Position numbers and translations under genes: made by a program. A stretch of 64,000 nucleotides of DNA. Origin: Pirellulales bacterium (GTDB lineage: Bacteria; Planctomycetota; Planctomycetia; Pirellulales; Lacipirellulaceae). Numbering within the stretch: position 1 is the first letter of the stretch; each line of letters opens with the position of its first letter. Below the pieces are notes generated by a model that saw nothing but the letters and a program-made list of their open reading frames with translations, was not told the DNA's origin and searched no databases. Shown piece after piece: positions 52,447 through 61,198 of the stretch. The stretch covers positions 310,001 through 374,000 of the forward strand of contig JAHBXQ010000003.1 of the NCBI GenBank assembly GCA_019636345.1, given 5' to 3'.

Positions 52447-54567
52447 ATGGCATTTCGCGGGATAGCGACGATCCTGGCGTGCGCGGCGCTGGGGTCGGGG
52501 CCGGTCTGGGCGATCAACGGGGCCAGCATGGCGTTGCGATCCAACGGGGTCAGCAGCGGCGTGGCGTGGCGGCTCAACGACAGCGGTTACGTCGGCACGT
52601 ACGTCAGTCTCGCATCCCCTGGCGAGATCATCGTGAGCGTCAACGCCCGGGGGCTCACGGCGGCGAACCCCGAGCGGATGAACGTCGTCATCGGCGACGA
52701 ACGGGTCGGCTGGAACGTGACGACCGCGTCGACCACGTACCAGCACACGTTCCAATTGCCGGCGGGAACGCACTTCGTGCGGACCGAGTACGCCAATGGG
52801 CCGACGACCTCGGCGTTGATCGTCAACAGCGTCGACGTCGCGGGCGCCGCGGTTCTCAACGCCAACAACGGCGCCAACGCCCTGGCGGCGGCCAACTCGT
52901 ACATCGCCACTTACCGTCAGGGGAACGCGACTGTGCAACTGCCCGCGGCCTGGGCGGGGGCCGAGGTGCAGGTGAAGCTGCGGAACCACGCGTTCAATTT
53001 TGGCGCGGCCGTCCCCAACAGCTTCAACGGGTCGCTGCTCGTGCCAAACCCGGCGCCGAACTCCGACGCGGCCCGGTTCCAGCAGGCCTTGCGGGACAGC
53101 CGGATCAATTCGCTGACGGCCGAAAACGCCGGCAAATGGGACGCCAACGAGCAAACTCGCGACGTGCTGACCTCGAACGTCTCCAACCCCAACGGGGGAC
53201 CGAACATTCCCTATATCGATCGCATCAGTGACTTTGCCGCGGCGAACGACATGCGCTATCGGGCCCACAATGTCATCTGGGGCCCGAACTCCAGCGGCAA
53301 CAACAACCAGCAGCCGACCTGGGTGCACAACATGCTCCAGAACCCGGCCGCAATCGACGCGGCCACGGGACAGCCGAACTCGGTCGCCTTGCGGGAGGAG
53401 GTGAGCGAGCGGATCGGCTACTACGTGCAGGATCGGGCTCAGCGTTTCGCCGAAGTCGACGTCTACAACGAGAGCTATCACACGGGCTCGAACCTGCCGG
53501 GGTCGATCAACTCGTATTGGAGCCTGTACGGCGTCAACGGGATCGCTTCGATTTACAAGGAAGCCAACGACGCCATTGCTGCGGCGGGGGCCGATGCCCG
53601 AGCGTTCGTCAACGAGTACAACGCGTTCAACAACGAGGCGGGCGATTATTACGCCAACTGGTACGCCCGGCACGTCGAGGCGATTCAGACCGCGGGGCAA
53701 ACCCTTTACGGCGAGGACGTCGTCGGGGGGATCGGCGTTCAGTACTACAACGGCGGCACGGCCGGCAGCCACAACGCGGCCCGCAGCTACGCGGCGCTCC
53801 ACAATCTGGCCGTTCAGGGGCTGCCCATGTCGCTGACCGAATGGGGCGTCACCGGCGGCACGGAGACGAACGCCGCCAACATCCTGGCCGACACGGCGAC
53901 CCTGGTCTTCGGGACCCCCGAGACGACCGGGTTCACCCACTGGAACATCCGCGCGACCCCGGGGGCGTTCGCGCCGGTGGGGTCGCTGTACAACAACGAC
54001 TGGTCGCTGCGCGAGACCGGGGTCCGGTGGCAACAGCTCATGGCCGAGTGGGACACCGATTTGGCGACCACCGTGGGCCCGGACGGAACGGTCGATTTCC
54101 GCGGGTTTTTCGGGGATTACGACGTGACGCTCGGCGGGGAGACCTATTCTTTCTCCTTGGTCAAAGGGATCGACCAGTACGAGTTGTCGCCCGCCCTGCC
54201 GATAGTGGCCGATTTTGACTTCAGCGGCGTGGTCGACGGGGGGGATTTGGCGGTTTGGGCAGCCAACTACGGCACCCTCGAGGCCACGTTCGGCGAGGGG
54301 GACGCCACGGGGGACGGGGTCGTCGACGGAGCCGACTTCCTGGTCTGGCAGCGCGCCAGAGGGGGCTCGGCCGGCACGCCGGCGGCGAACGCGATTCCCG
54401 AGCCGGGCGCAATCGGGCTCTTGGGGCTCGCCTTGGCCCTGGTCGCCGGGCTGGATGACGGGGCTTCCTGCGGAAGAACAGGGGGTCTGCGAAGTTTCTG
54501 CGGGCGATTCGCTCGCCCGGGGGCGGCGGCGCTGCTGGCGCCGTTTGGGTCGAGTTTTTTGGCGTGA
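52447..54567 (+). CDS. Secreted GH10 endo-1,4-beta-xylanase with dockerin-like region
   Basis: 706 aa from ATG 52447. A signal peptide (1-22) and a beta-sandwich N-terminal domain (about 25-165, probably carbohydrate-binding) come first. The GH10 barrel has AENAGKW (residues 225-231), the acid/base Glu342 in DVYNES and the nucleophile Glu465 in LTEWGV. Residues 587-640 are a dockerin-like pair of Ca loops (DFDFSGVVDGGDLAVW, GDATGDGVVDGADFLVW). IPEPGAIGLLGLALALVAG is a PEP-CTERM signal, but a 29-residue tail without an Arg cluster follows where the protein should end, suggesting a late frameshift. The enzyme cleaves xylan outside the cell. Confidence 0.88.
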   Translation: MAFRGIATILACAALGSGPVWAINGASMALRSNGVSSGVAWRLNDSGYVGTYVSLASPGEIIVSVNARGLTAANPERMNVVIGDERVGWNVTTASTTYQHTFQLPAGTHFVRTEYANGPTTSALIVNSVDVAGAAVLNANNGANALAAANSYIATYRQGNATVQLPAAWAGAEVQVKLRNHAFNFGAAVPNSFNGSLLVPNPAPNSDAARFQQALRDSRINSLTAENAGKWDANEQTRDVLTSNVSNPNGGPNIPYIDRISDFAAANDMRYRAHNVIWGPNSSGNNNQQPTWVHNMLQNPAAIDAATGQPNSVALREEVSERIGYYVQDRAQRFAEVDVYNESYHTGSNLPGSINSYWSLYGVNGIASIYKEANDAIAAAGADARAFVNEYNAFNNEAGDYYANWYARHVEAIQTAGQTLYGEDVVGGIGVQYYNGGTAGSHNAARSYAALHNLAVQGLPMSLTEWGVTGGTETNAANILADTATLVFGTPETTGFTHWNIRATPGAFAPVGSLYNNDWSLRETGVRWQQLMAEWDTDLATTVGPDGTVDFRGFFGDYDVTLGGETYSFSLVKGIDQYELSPALPIVADFDFSGVVDGGDLAVWAANYGTLEATFGEGDATGDGVVDGADFLVWQRARGGSAGTPAANAIPEPGAIGLLGLALALVAGLDDGASCGRTGGLRSFCGRFARPGAAALLAPFGSSFLA

Positions 54568-54584
54568 AATTCGCTGGCCCCCGC

Positions 54585-54607
54585 CCTTGTGCCTCCTGGG
54601 GGCACGG
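54585..54607 (+). terminator. Hairpin after the xylanase gene
   Basis: An inverted repeat (CCC, GTGCC and their complements) around a short loop lies 18 bases after the stop. It lacks a T run and overlaps the -35 box of the tRNA promoter. Confidence 0.4.
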
Positions 54608-54614
54608 GTATATT
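54587..54614 (+). promoter_or_regulatory. Candidate promoter of the tRNA-tuf cluster
   Basis: TTGTGC (54587-54592), 16-bp spacer, TATATT (54609-54614), about 30 bases before the first tRNA. It is the only good promoter pair between the xylanase and the tRNA genes. Confidence 0.5.
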
Positions 54615-54644
54615 AACCGATTCGCACAAGCTTGCCCCTCCCCG

Positions 54645-54717
54645 GCTAGCGTAGCTCAATTGGCAGAGCAGCTGATTTGTAATCAGCAGGTTGTGGGTTC
54701 AAGTCCCTCCGCTAGCT
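54645..54717 (+). tRNA. tRNA-Thr (anticodon UGU)
   Basis: A full cloverleaf is visible: acceptor GCTAGCG pairs with CGCTAGC (54710-54716), anticodon loop TTTGTAA (TGT), and T-arm GGTTCAAGTCC. No CCA is encoded. First of four tRNAs upstream of tuf. Confidence 0.95.
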
Positions 54718-54889
54718 CTGCGCTTGGTGGCTCGTTGTTGGGGGAAGGCTCGATTCGCCGCTGGGGACGGTTTCGTTTCCAGTGCGGCAATCGGACTCGG
54801 GGCGGCGCCTGGGCGTTACGCCGGGTCGCCTGAAGTTGAGTCTTCGAGCGTCGGCGCCGTCCCAGTCCTTGCGATCCTGGCGGCCCGCC

Positions 54890-54971
54890 GGGGAGTTACC
54901 GAAGCGGTCAAACGGGTCAGACTGTAAATCTGATGGCTCTGCCTTCGCAGGTTCGAATCCTGCACTCCCCA
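54890..54971 (+). tRNA. tRNA-Tyr (anticodon GUA)
   Basis: Acceptor GGGGAGT pairs with ACTCCCC (54964-54970). The anticodon loop CTGTAAA gives GTA, and the long variable arm typical of bacterial tRNA-Tyr is present (82 nt in all). No CCA is encoded. Confidence 0.95.
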
Positions 54972-54990
54972 CTGGAGACATGTCCGAACC

Positions 54991-55061
54991 TCGAAGCACG
55001 AAATCCGAAAGGGAGTTGAGCCTTTCCCGAACAGTTGTGAGTTTCGGATTTCGAGCTTCGA
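54991..55061. repeat. Inverted repeat of the GAAATCCGAAA word family
   Basis: In the spacer between tRNA-Tyr and tRNA-Gly, TCGAAGC-ac-GAAATCCGAAA (54991-55010) is mirrored by TTTCGGATTTC-ga-GCTTCGA (55042-55061). The same 11-mer occurs again between rplJ and rplL. It could fold in the transcript as a spacer hairpin for tRNA processing. Confidence 0.75.
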
Positions 55062-55080
55062 ATTTCGAGTTTCACGTCCC

Positions 55081-55151
55081 GCGGGTGTAGCTCAATGGTA
55101 GAGCAATAGCCTTCCAAGCTGAAGACGAGGGTTCGATTCCCTTCACCCGCT
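55081..55151 (+). tRNA. tRNA-Gly (anticodon UCC)
   Basis: Acceptor GCGGGTG pairs with CACCCGC (55144-55150), anticodon loop CTTCCAA (TCC), T-arm GGTTCGATTCC. No CCA is encoded. Confidence 0.95.
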
Positions 55152-55271
55152 TTGAGGCTGTCGGTTTCGGCCGATGGTCGTCGGCGAGGAGTTAACGAGA
55201 CGATTCAACAGACGAGGATGATCGCCCGCTTTGGCCGACAGCTGATCGCCGACAGCCGATGGCCTGCTTCC

Positions 55272-55344
<73 letters not shown>

Positions 55345-55470
55345 CTTGCGAGTCGCCCCGAGCGAGTCGAACCGGTTGTTCATTTCAGTCACTGTGCTGC
55401 GATTTTTGGGTTTCGTCTTAGCAGCGTTTTTGGCCCATAAATCACGATTTGAGAATGGTCAGGGAGTAAC

Positions 55471-56670
55471 ATGGCAAAGGATACTTTTGAACGTACCAAG
55501 CCGCACGTGAACGTCGGCACGATCGGTCACATCGACCACGGAAAGACCACCACGACCGGCGCCATTCTGGCCGTGCAGGGCGCCAAGGGTCTCGCCAAGC
55601 CGAAGTCGTATGCCGATATCGCCAAGGGCGGTACGGTTCGCGACGCGACCAAGACGGTCACGATCGCCGCTTCGCACGTCGAGTACGAGACCCCCAATCG
55701 TCACTACGCCCACATCGATTGCCCGGGCCACGCGGACTTCATCAAGAACATGATCACGGGGGCCGCCCAGATGGACGGCGCCATCCTGGTCGTGTCGGCC
55801 GCCGACGGTCCGATGCCGCAAACCCGCGAGCACATTCTGCTGGCTCGTCAGGTCGGCGTCCCCCGGGTCGTGGTGTTCCTCAATAAGTGCGACCTCGTCG
55901 ACGACGAGGAGTTGCTTGAGTTGGTCGAGTTGGAAATCCGCGAGTTGCTCTCCAATCACGGCTTCCCCGGCGACGAGATTCCGATCGTCCGCGGCAACGC
56001 CAAGGGCGCGTACGACAACCCCTCGGACCCCGAGGCGTCGAAGTGCATCACCGAGCTGATGGAGGCGATCGACGCCTACATCCCCGAGCCGGTTCGCGAG
56101 ACCGACAAGCCGTTCATGATGGCGATTGAAGACGTCTTCTCGATCGAAGGTCGCGGCACCGTCGCCACCGGGCGGATCGAGCGGGGCGTGGTCAAGGTGG
56201 GCGAGGAAGTGTCGATCATCGGCCTGACCGACGCCCCCGTGAAGACGACCTGCACGGGCGTCGAAATGTTCAACAAGAGCCTCGATCAGGGGCAGGCCGG
56301 CGACAACGTCGGCTGCCTGCTTCGCGGCGTGAAGCGCGAAGACATTCAGCGCGGTCAGGTGCTTGCCAAGCCGGGCAGCATCACCCCGCACACGAAGTTC
56401 GAGGCCGAGGTCTACGTCCTGTCGAAGGAAGAAGGGGGCCGGCACACGCCGTTCTTCAGCGGCTATCGCCCGCAGTTCTACTTCCGCACGACGGACGTCA
56501 CCGGCACGGCCAACTTGGTCGGCGACGCCGAGATGTGCATGCCCGGCGACAACGCCCGGTTGAGCGTCGAGTTGCAGAAGCCGATCGCCATGGACGACGG
56601 GGTCCGCTTCGCGATTCGCGAAGGGGGCAAGACCGTCGGTTCGGGCGTCGTGACGAAGATCGTGGAGTAA
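55471..56670 (+). CDS. tuf: Elongation factor Tu
   Basis: 399 aa, with GGGAG six bases before ATG 55471. GTPase motifs are G1 GHIDHGKT (residues 19-26), G3 DCPGHAD, G4 NKCD and G5. Domains 2 and 3 are complete ([40 protein letters not shown]). It carries aminoacyl-tRNA to the ribosome. The switch I core reads [14 protein letters not shown] where most bacteria have ARGITINTSHVEYE, while the Mg-binding Thr is kept. It is placed after four tRNAs and before secE, as in the classic str/beta-type cluster. Confidence 0.98.
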   Translation: MAKDTFERTKPHVNVGTIGHIDHGKTTTTGAILAVQGAKGLAKPKSYADIAKGGTVRDATKTVTIAASHVEYETPNRHYAHIDCPGHADFIKNMITGAAQMDGAILVVSAADGPMPQTREHILLARQVGVPRVVVFLNKCDLVDDEELLELVELEIRELLSNHGFPGDEIPIVRGNAKGAYDNPSDPEASKCITELMEAIDAYIPEPVRETDKPFMMAIEDVFSIEGRGTVATGRIERGVVKVGEEVSIIGLTDAPVKTTCTGVEMFNKSLDQGQAGDNVGCLLRGVKREDIQRGQVLAKPGSITPHTKFEAEVYVLSKEEGGRHTPFFSGYRPQFYFRTTDVTGTANLVGDAEMCMPGDNARLSVELQKPIAMDDGVRFAIREGGKTVGSGVVTKIVE

Positions 56671-56693
56671 CGAATGACTCAATGTCCAAGTCC

Positions 56694-56727
56694 CAATGAC
56701 CAATGGCAAGTTGGTCATTGGTCATTG
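56694..56727. repeat. Perfect 12-bp inverted repeat after tuf
   Basis: CAATGACCAATG (56694-56705) and its exact complement CATTGGTCATTG (56716-56727) flank a 10-base loop; a further TTGGTCATTG copy begins at 56733. It lies between tuf and tRNA-Trp and could end or stabilise the tuf transcript. Confidence 0.8.
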
Positions 56728-56747
56728 CGGCCTTGGTCATTGTTTGT

Positions 56748-56823
56748 AGGGGCGTAGCTCAATTGGCAGAGCGCTGGTCTCCAAAACCAGAGGTTGCGAG
56801 TTCGATTCCCGCCGCCCCTGCCA
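56748..56823 (+). tRNA. tRNA-Trp (anticodon CCA), CCA end encoded
   Basis: Acceptor AGGGGCG pairs with CGCCCCT (56813-56819), anticodon stem-loop CTGGT-CTCCAAA-ACCAG (CCA), discriminator G and then an encoded CCA (56821-56823). It is the only tRNA here with CCA in the DNA. Confidence 0.95.
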
Positions 56824-56825
56824 TA

Positions 56826-56940
56826 CAGGGGGCTGTCAGCGATCGGCTGGCGGCCGTCGGCTAGGCAGACAAGTCTCGGCAGACAAATAGGGAACGCAGG
56901 TTTGGCTGACAGCTGACGGCTGTAGGCTGACAGCTTGACA
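56826..56940. repeat. Spacer with repeated GGCTGACAGCTGACGG-type words
   Basis: GGCTGTCAGC (56831), GGCTGACAGCTGACGGCTG (56914-56932) and GGCTGACAGC (56926-56937 region) are direct and inverted variants of one word. Related words lie at 55234-55262 (CCGACAGCTGATCGCCGACA) and 58292-58315 (GCTTACAGCTCACAGCTTAC). They occur only in spacers of this translation cluster within the window. Confidence 0.65.
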
Positions 56941-56955
56941 CAGGGACGCACTCAC

Positions 56956-57387
56956 GTGGCTGAGTTGATCGCAGGCATGTTCAACGGCTCGCGCTACAAG
57001 CGGAGCCAGGGGCGCGTTTGGCGGCAGATCACCTTTCTCGCCTTGGCGGGGATGATTGCCGTCGGCGCGTGGCGGTTGAGCTCGATGGCCGACGTGTGGC
57101 GCGCCGGCTGGCTGACCGGCGCCAACCGCTGGGTGGCGGTCTACGGGCTGCCGGGCCTCGTGTTGGCAGCCGGAATTTGGGGGGCGTTTCGGATCGTCAA
57201 CTACCCGAAGTTCGCCGACTTTCTCATCTCGGTCGAGGCCGAGATGAACAAGGTCTCCTGGCCGAGCCGAGGCGAGTTGTATCGAGCGTCGCTCGTGGTG
57301 GTCGTCGTGATCTTCTTGCTCGTGACGATCTTGTTTGCATACGACTTGATCCTCAAGACGGTCATTAGCTGGTTCTTGGGGGCCTGA
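56956..57387 (+). CDS. secE: SecE preprotein translocase subunit
   Basis: 143 aa from GTG 56956 (TTG 56935 is an alternative). The conserved SecE core EAEMNKVSWPSRGEL is followed by the essential membrane helix (SLVVVVVIFLLVTILFAYDLI). Two further hydrophobic segments upstream (FLALAGMIAVGAW, VYGLPGLVLAAGIWGAF) give three membrane segments, as in the E. coli type rather than the short single-helix form. It clamps SecY in the translocon. It is followed by nusG as in most bacteria. Confidence 0.93.
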   Translation: MAELIAGMFNGSRYKRSQGRVWRQITFLALAGMIAVGAWRLSSMADVWRAGWLTGANRWVAVYGLPGLVLAAGIWGAFRIVNYPKFADFLISVEAEMNKVSWPSRGELYRASLVVVVVIFLLVTILFAYDLILKTVISWFLGA

Positions 57388-57473
57388 GTCCGACGGCGGG
57401 CGATCCTCGCCTGCGGGTCTCGGCACTGCGTTTGACATAAAGGCGCGCTCTGCAAGGGGCGTGACATGATTCG

Positions 57474-58238
57474 GTGAGCGACGAGCGGGAAGAACTGTCC
57501 GAAGATCTCACTGCGGCCGACGGGTCTGCGGTCGAGGCGCAAGCTGCGCCCCTCGAAGACGAGTTGGCCGACGCGACGGATTCGCTCGAATCGACCGACG
57601 AGTCGAGCGAAGAGGTTCTCGCCGAAGCGGAGCCTGAGGAGGCCCCGGCCCCCGCGGCGAAGCCGGCGAAGGCGGCCGACGCGAAAAAGGAACCGCCCGG
57701 GCCGGTCGTGATGGACTGGTACATCCTCAAGGTTCAAAGCAACCGCGAACGGTCGATCGCCGACGCCCTTCGCCGCAAGATCAAGATCGAGGGGCTCGAC
57801 AAGTACTTCGGCGACGTCGTCGTGCCGACCGAAAAGGTCACCGAGTTCAAAGGCGGAAAGAAGAAGGTCGTCGAACGCAAGCTTTATCCGGGCTACATCG
57901 TCGTGCACATGTGCATTAACGACGACACGTGGTTCGCGGTGCGTGAGACCTCGGGGATCGGCGATTTCACGGGCTCGGGGGGCAAGCCGACCCCGATGCT
58001 GGCTCATGAAGTCGCTCGCATTATCCACAAAGAAGAGGAGCAGACCGACGAAGCCCCCAAGTTGGACATCAAGTTCAAGCTGGAGGACAAGGTCAAGGTC
58101 AAGGACGGCACGTTCGAAGGCTTCGAAGGGGACGTCAGCGCGATCGACGAGCAGAGCGGCAAGATCACCGTCATGCTCAGCATCTTCGGCCGCAGCACTC
58201 CCGTTGAATTGGAATACTGGCAAGTGGAGGGGGTGTAG
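57474..58238 (+). CDS. nusG: Transcription termination/antitermination protein NusG
   Basis: 254 aa from GTG 57474; no in-frame ATG is better. Residues 1-75 are an acidic, Ala/Glu-rich, probably disordered extension absent from typical ~180-aa NusG. The NGN domain starts at MDWYILKVQSNRERSIADAL, with KLYPGYIVVHM and SGIGDFTG. A KOW domain (EDKVKVKDGTFEGFEGDVSA, then FGRSTPVELEYWQVE) ends it. NusG binds RNA polymerase and links it to Rho or ribosomes. It lies between secE and rplK. Confidence 0.95.
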   Translation: MSDEREELSEDLTAADGSAVEAQAAPLEDELADATDSLESTDESSEEVLAEAEPEEAPAPAAKPAKAADAKKEPPGPVVMDWYILKVQSNRERSIADALRRKIKIEGLDKYFGDVVVPTEKVTEFKGGKKKVVERKLYPGYIVVHMCINDDTWFAVRETSGIGDFTGSGGKPTPMLAHEVARIIHKEEEQTDEAPKLDIKFKLEDKVKVKDGTFEGFEGDVSAIDEQSGKITVMLSIFGRSTPVELEYWQVEGV

Positions 58239-58245
58239 CTCTAAT

Positions 58246-58266
58246 CCTGAGGCGGCAAGCCTCAGG
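58246..58266 (+). repeat. Perfect hairpin between nusG and rplK
   Basis: CCTGAGGC (58246-58253) pairs with GCCTCAGG (58259-58266) around GGCAA. No T run follows, so it is more likely a leader, processing or regulatory structure before the L11-L1 genes than a terminator. Confidence 0.6.
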
Positions 58267-58325
58267 TCAGAAAGAGCGCGTCCGTCCTTCCGGCTTACAG
58301 CTCACAGCTTACGGCTCGGTTTATC

Positions 58326-58751
58326 ATGGCAAAGCAATTAGTCGGCGTCGCGAAGTTTCAGATCCCGGGCGGGCAGGCGACGCCTGCGCCGCCGGTCGGC
58401 ACTTCGCTCGGCAAGTACGGCGTCAACCTCGGGCAGTTCGTTCAGGCGTTCAACGACAAGACCAAGGAAGCCGGGGGGATGATGATCCCCGTGGTCGTGA
58501 GCGTCTACAACGATCGCTCGTTCGACTTCATCACGAAAAGCCCTCCGGCGGCCGTGCTTTTGAAGAAGGCTGTCGGGCTGGCCAAGGGTTCGGGCGTCCC
58601 CAACAAGACGAAAGTCGGCACGGTGACGACCGCCCAGATGCAAGAGATCGCCAAGATCAAGATGGCCGACCTCAACGCTCGCGACGTCGACCACGCCGTG
58701 CGAATGATCGCCGGCACGGCCCGCAGCATGGGGCTTGACGTCGTCGATTGA
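58326..58751 (+). CDS. rplK: 50S ribosomal protein L11
   Basis: 141 aa. The N-terminus [34 protein letters not shown], split over residues 3-36, contains the conserved proline-rich thiostrepton-binding region. [19 protein letters not shown] and [12 protein letters not shown] complete the RNA-binding domain. It forms the GTPase-associated centre with 23S rRNA. It is first of the L11-L1-L10-L12 set. Confidence 0.98.
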   Translation: MAKQLVGVAKFQIPGGQATPAPPVGTSLGKYGVNLGQFVQAFNDKTKEAGGMMIPVVVSVYNDRSFDFITKSPPAAVLLKKAVGLAKGSGVPNKTKVGTVTTAQMQEIAKIKMADLNARDVDHAVRMIAGTARSMGLDVVD

Positions 58752-58973
58752 GTCGGCGGTCGCGGCGTACAGAGCCGTTCACTACGTCCAACAAGCTTAC
58801 AGAGTCGCGGAGTTTACGGAGGGAGAAGCGAGAACGAAGCGCCTGCCGTTGCGAAGGCGTTTGCTCCTAGGAGCTTCGAGCGAATTCCTCGGACTTCCAT
58901 GTTCGCCGTGTCTCCGCGGTTCACTCCTAACGACATTTTGATCGTCGCATGGTCGGCGATTGAGGCGAGAACG

Positions 58974-59651
58974 ATGCCCAAAGTAGCGAAAAGAATGAAG
59001 TCGGCCGCGGCGAAGCGCCCCGCGACCTCGTTGCCCCTGGCCGAGGCCGTGGCCGCGCTCAAGAAGTACCCGGCCCCCAAGTTCGATCAATCGGTCGAGG
59101 TCGTCATGCGGCTCGGGATCGACCCGACGCAGGCCGACCAAATCGTCCGCGGTTCGATCGTGCTGCCGCACGGCACGGGCAAGGATCAGCGGATCGTCGT
59201 GTTCGCCAAGGGCCCGCAGGCGAAGGCCGCCGAGGAGGCGGGCGCCGAGCATGTGGGGGACGAGGACCTCGCCAAGAAGATTCTCGGCGGGTGGACCGAC
59301 TTCGACGTTTGCATCGCAGCTCCGGACATGATGAAGATCGTCGGCCAGTTGGGCCGCGTGCTCGGTCCGCGGGGGCTGATGCCCTCGCCCCGCGCCGGCA
59401 CGGTGACTCCCGACGTCGCCAAGACGGTGGCCGAGTACAAAGCCGGCAAGGTCGAGTTCCGCAACGAGAAGGCGGGCAACGTCCAGGCGCCCGTCGGCAA
59501 GCTGAGCTTCGACGACCAAAAGCTGGTCGAAAACATTCAAGCGTTCATCGACCGAATCGTGTCGCTCAAGCCGACGTCCTCCAAGGGCGTTTACGTGAAG
59601 AGCGCTCATATCAGCGCGACGATGACCCCCAGCGTGAAGCTGGCGACTTAA
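58974..59651 (+). CDS. rplA: 50S ribosomal protein L1
   Basis: 225 aa from ATG 58974 ([10 protein letters not shown]). [48 protein letters not shown] and the terminal [16 protein letters not shown] are L1 signatures. It forms the L1 stalk at the E site and in many bacteria represses its own L11-L1 mRNA. The spacer from rplK is 222 bases, larger than usual, and could hold an independent leader. Confidence 0.97.
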   Translation: MPKVAKRMKSAAAKRPATSLPLAEAVAALKKYPAPKFDQSVEVVMRLGIDPTQADQIVRGSIVLPHGTGKDQRIVVFAKGPQAKAAEEAGAEHVGDEDLAKKILGGWTDFDVCIAAPDMMKIVGQLGRVLGPRGLMPSPRAGTVTPDVAKTVAEYKAGKVEFRNEKAGNVQAPVGKLSFDDQKLVENIQAFIDRIVSLKPTSSKGVYVKSAHISATMTPSVKLAT

Positions 59652-59763
59652 CGTGATTTTATTGATCGCGGCCGGGCTCGGGGACGAGCCGGCTCGCGGG
59701 CTGCAGTTCGTGCGAGATCCCGGGCTGCTTGCCCCCCCACTGCCTACAGACCCTGTTGACGCC

Positions 59764-60282
59764 ATGAGCAAGTATCTCAAAGGCCTGATTACCGACGAGC
59801 TGAAAAGCCGGCTCGGCAGCGTGACCGATCTGGTGGTGGTCGACGTCCTGGGCTTGGACGCGAACACGACGGTCGAGCTCCGCAAGCAGCTGGCTCAGAA
59901 GAACATCAGCCTCATGGTGGTCAAGAACAGCTTGGCCCGCCGAGCGGCCGAGGGGACGACCCTCGCTCCGGCGTTCGAGGGGGCGCAAGGCTCCGCGGCT
60001 TTGGTCTGGGGCGCCGAGGACGTCGTCTCGCTCGCCAAAGAAGTGACGCGAATCGCCGAGGACAAGAAGTACGCCAAGTTCATCCCCAAGGGAGGGGTGA
60101 TGGACGGCGCCAAGCTCTCGGCCGCCGACGTCAAGGCGGTCAGCAAGTGGCCGAGCCGGGCCGAGCAACTCAGCTTGCTGGTGGGCCAGATCTTGGGCCC
60201 GGGCCGCAAGTTGTCGGCTCAGTTCCTCGGTTCGGGGGCCAAGCTCGCCAGCCAGATCAAGAAGAAGGGCGAGGAAGAGTGA
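59764..60282 (+). CDS. rplJ: 50S ribosomal protein L10
   Basis: 172 aa from ATG 59764 (MSKYLKGLITDELKSRLG). LMVVKNSLARRAAEGT and GSAALVWG are conserved L10 features. The C-terminal helix (AQFLGSGAKLASQIKKKGEEE) binds L12 dimers. It anchors the L12 stalk. The 112-base spacer upstream could hold the L10-type autoregulatory leader, but no structure was confirmed. Confidence 0.95.
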   Translation: MSKYLKGLITDELKSRLGSVTDLVVVDVLGLDANTTVELRKQLAQKNISLMVVKNSLARRAAEGTTLAPAFEGAQGSAALVWGAEDVVSLAKEVTRIAEDKKYAKFIPKGGVMDGAKLSAADVKAVSKWPSRAEQLSLLVGQILGPGRKLSAQFLGSGAKLASQIKKKGEEE

Positions 60283-60385
60283 TTTATGATTTCGGACTCA
60301 GGATTTCGGATGTGCCTCTGAAGTCGTGGCCGATCGCTTCGAGTCGTAAATCGCCATTCATCATTCATAAATCAGAAATCCGAAA
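60281..60385. repeat. Inverted and tandem repeats of the GAAATCCGAAA family between rplJ and rplL
   Basis: GATTTATGA (60281-60289) mirrors TCATAAATC (60365-60373). GATTTCGGA occurs twice (60288-60296, 60302-60310) and is mirrored by GAAATCCGAAA (60375-60385). The word family is the same as at 54991-55061. The fold would lie just before the rplL ribosome site, where L12 must be made in excess over L10. Confidence 0.7.
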
Positions 60386-60430
60386 ACGACTTTGGGGCTC
60401 GTCCCCGCTACTGCCAGAAAGGGTATTGTC

Positions 60431-60841
<411 letters not shown>

Positions 60842-61198
60842 CGTTCGCTTGCCCAGGCGTTCACGTCAGCGCGGCCGGCGTCTCGAATTCGGGGCGCCGG
60901 CCGGTCGCGACGCGTGACGCCGGTCGGCGATCGTCGTGCGCGCCGGCTGTGTCCGAACCGCACGGCACGCGCTCGTCGCGTCCGTCCCCGCGGATTTGAC
61001 CGCCGAGATCGCTTGGCCGACAGGCCCCGCTTGTCGGCGGACGAACCGGCGTCCGCACGAGACTTTTGGTTCGGCGTCACGCGCTGCGACCCGGTCGACG
61101 CGTTCGACCATTTTCGCCTTCGCTCGACCGCCGCCTTCCCCGGCGGACGCGCGATCGCGGACCTATCCCACCTCGCGAAAAACGGAGCAGTTTGCCCC
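60842..61198. other. 357-bp intergenic region between rplL and rpoB
   Basis: It contains a perfect inverted repeat GGCCGGCG (60873-60880) with CGCCGGCC (60895-60902), 32 bases after the rplL stop. In other bacteria this gap holds an attenuator and an RNase III site that set the ratio of ribosomal protein to polymerase mRNA. No T run and no clear promoter are seen, and no gene. Confidence 0.5.

Noticed and set aside
54991-55061. Intrinsic terminator between tRNA-Tyr and tRNA-Gly
   Set aside because: Good inverted repeat but no T tract, and the tRNAs are probably processed from one transcript.
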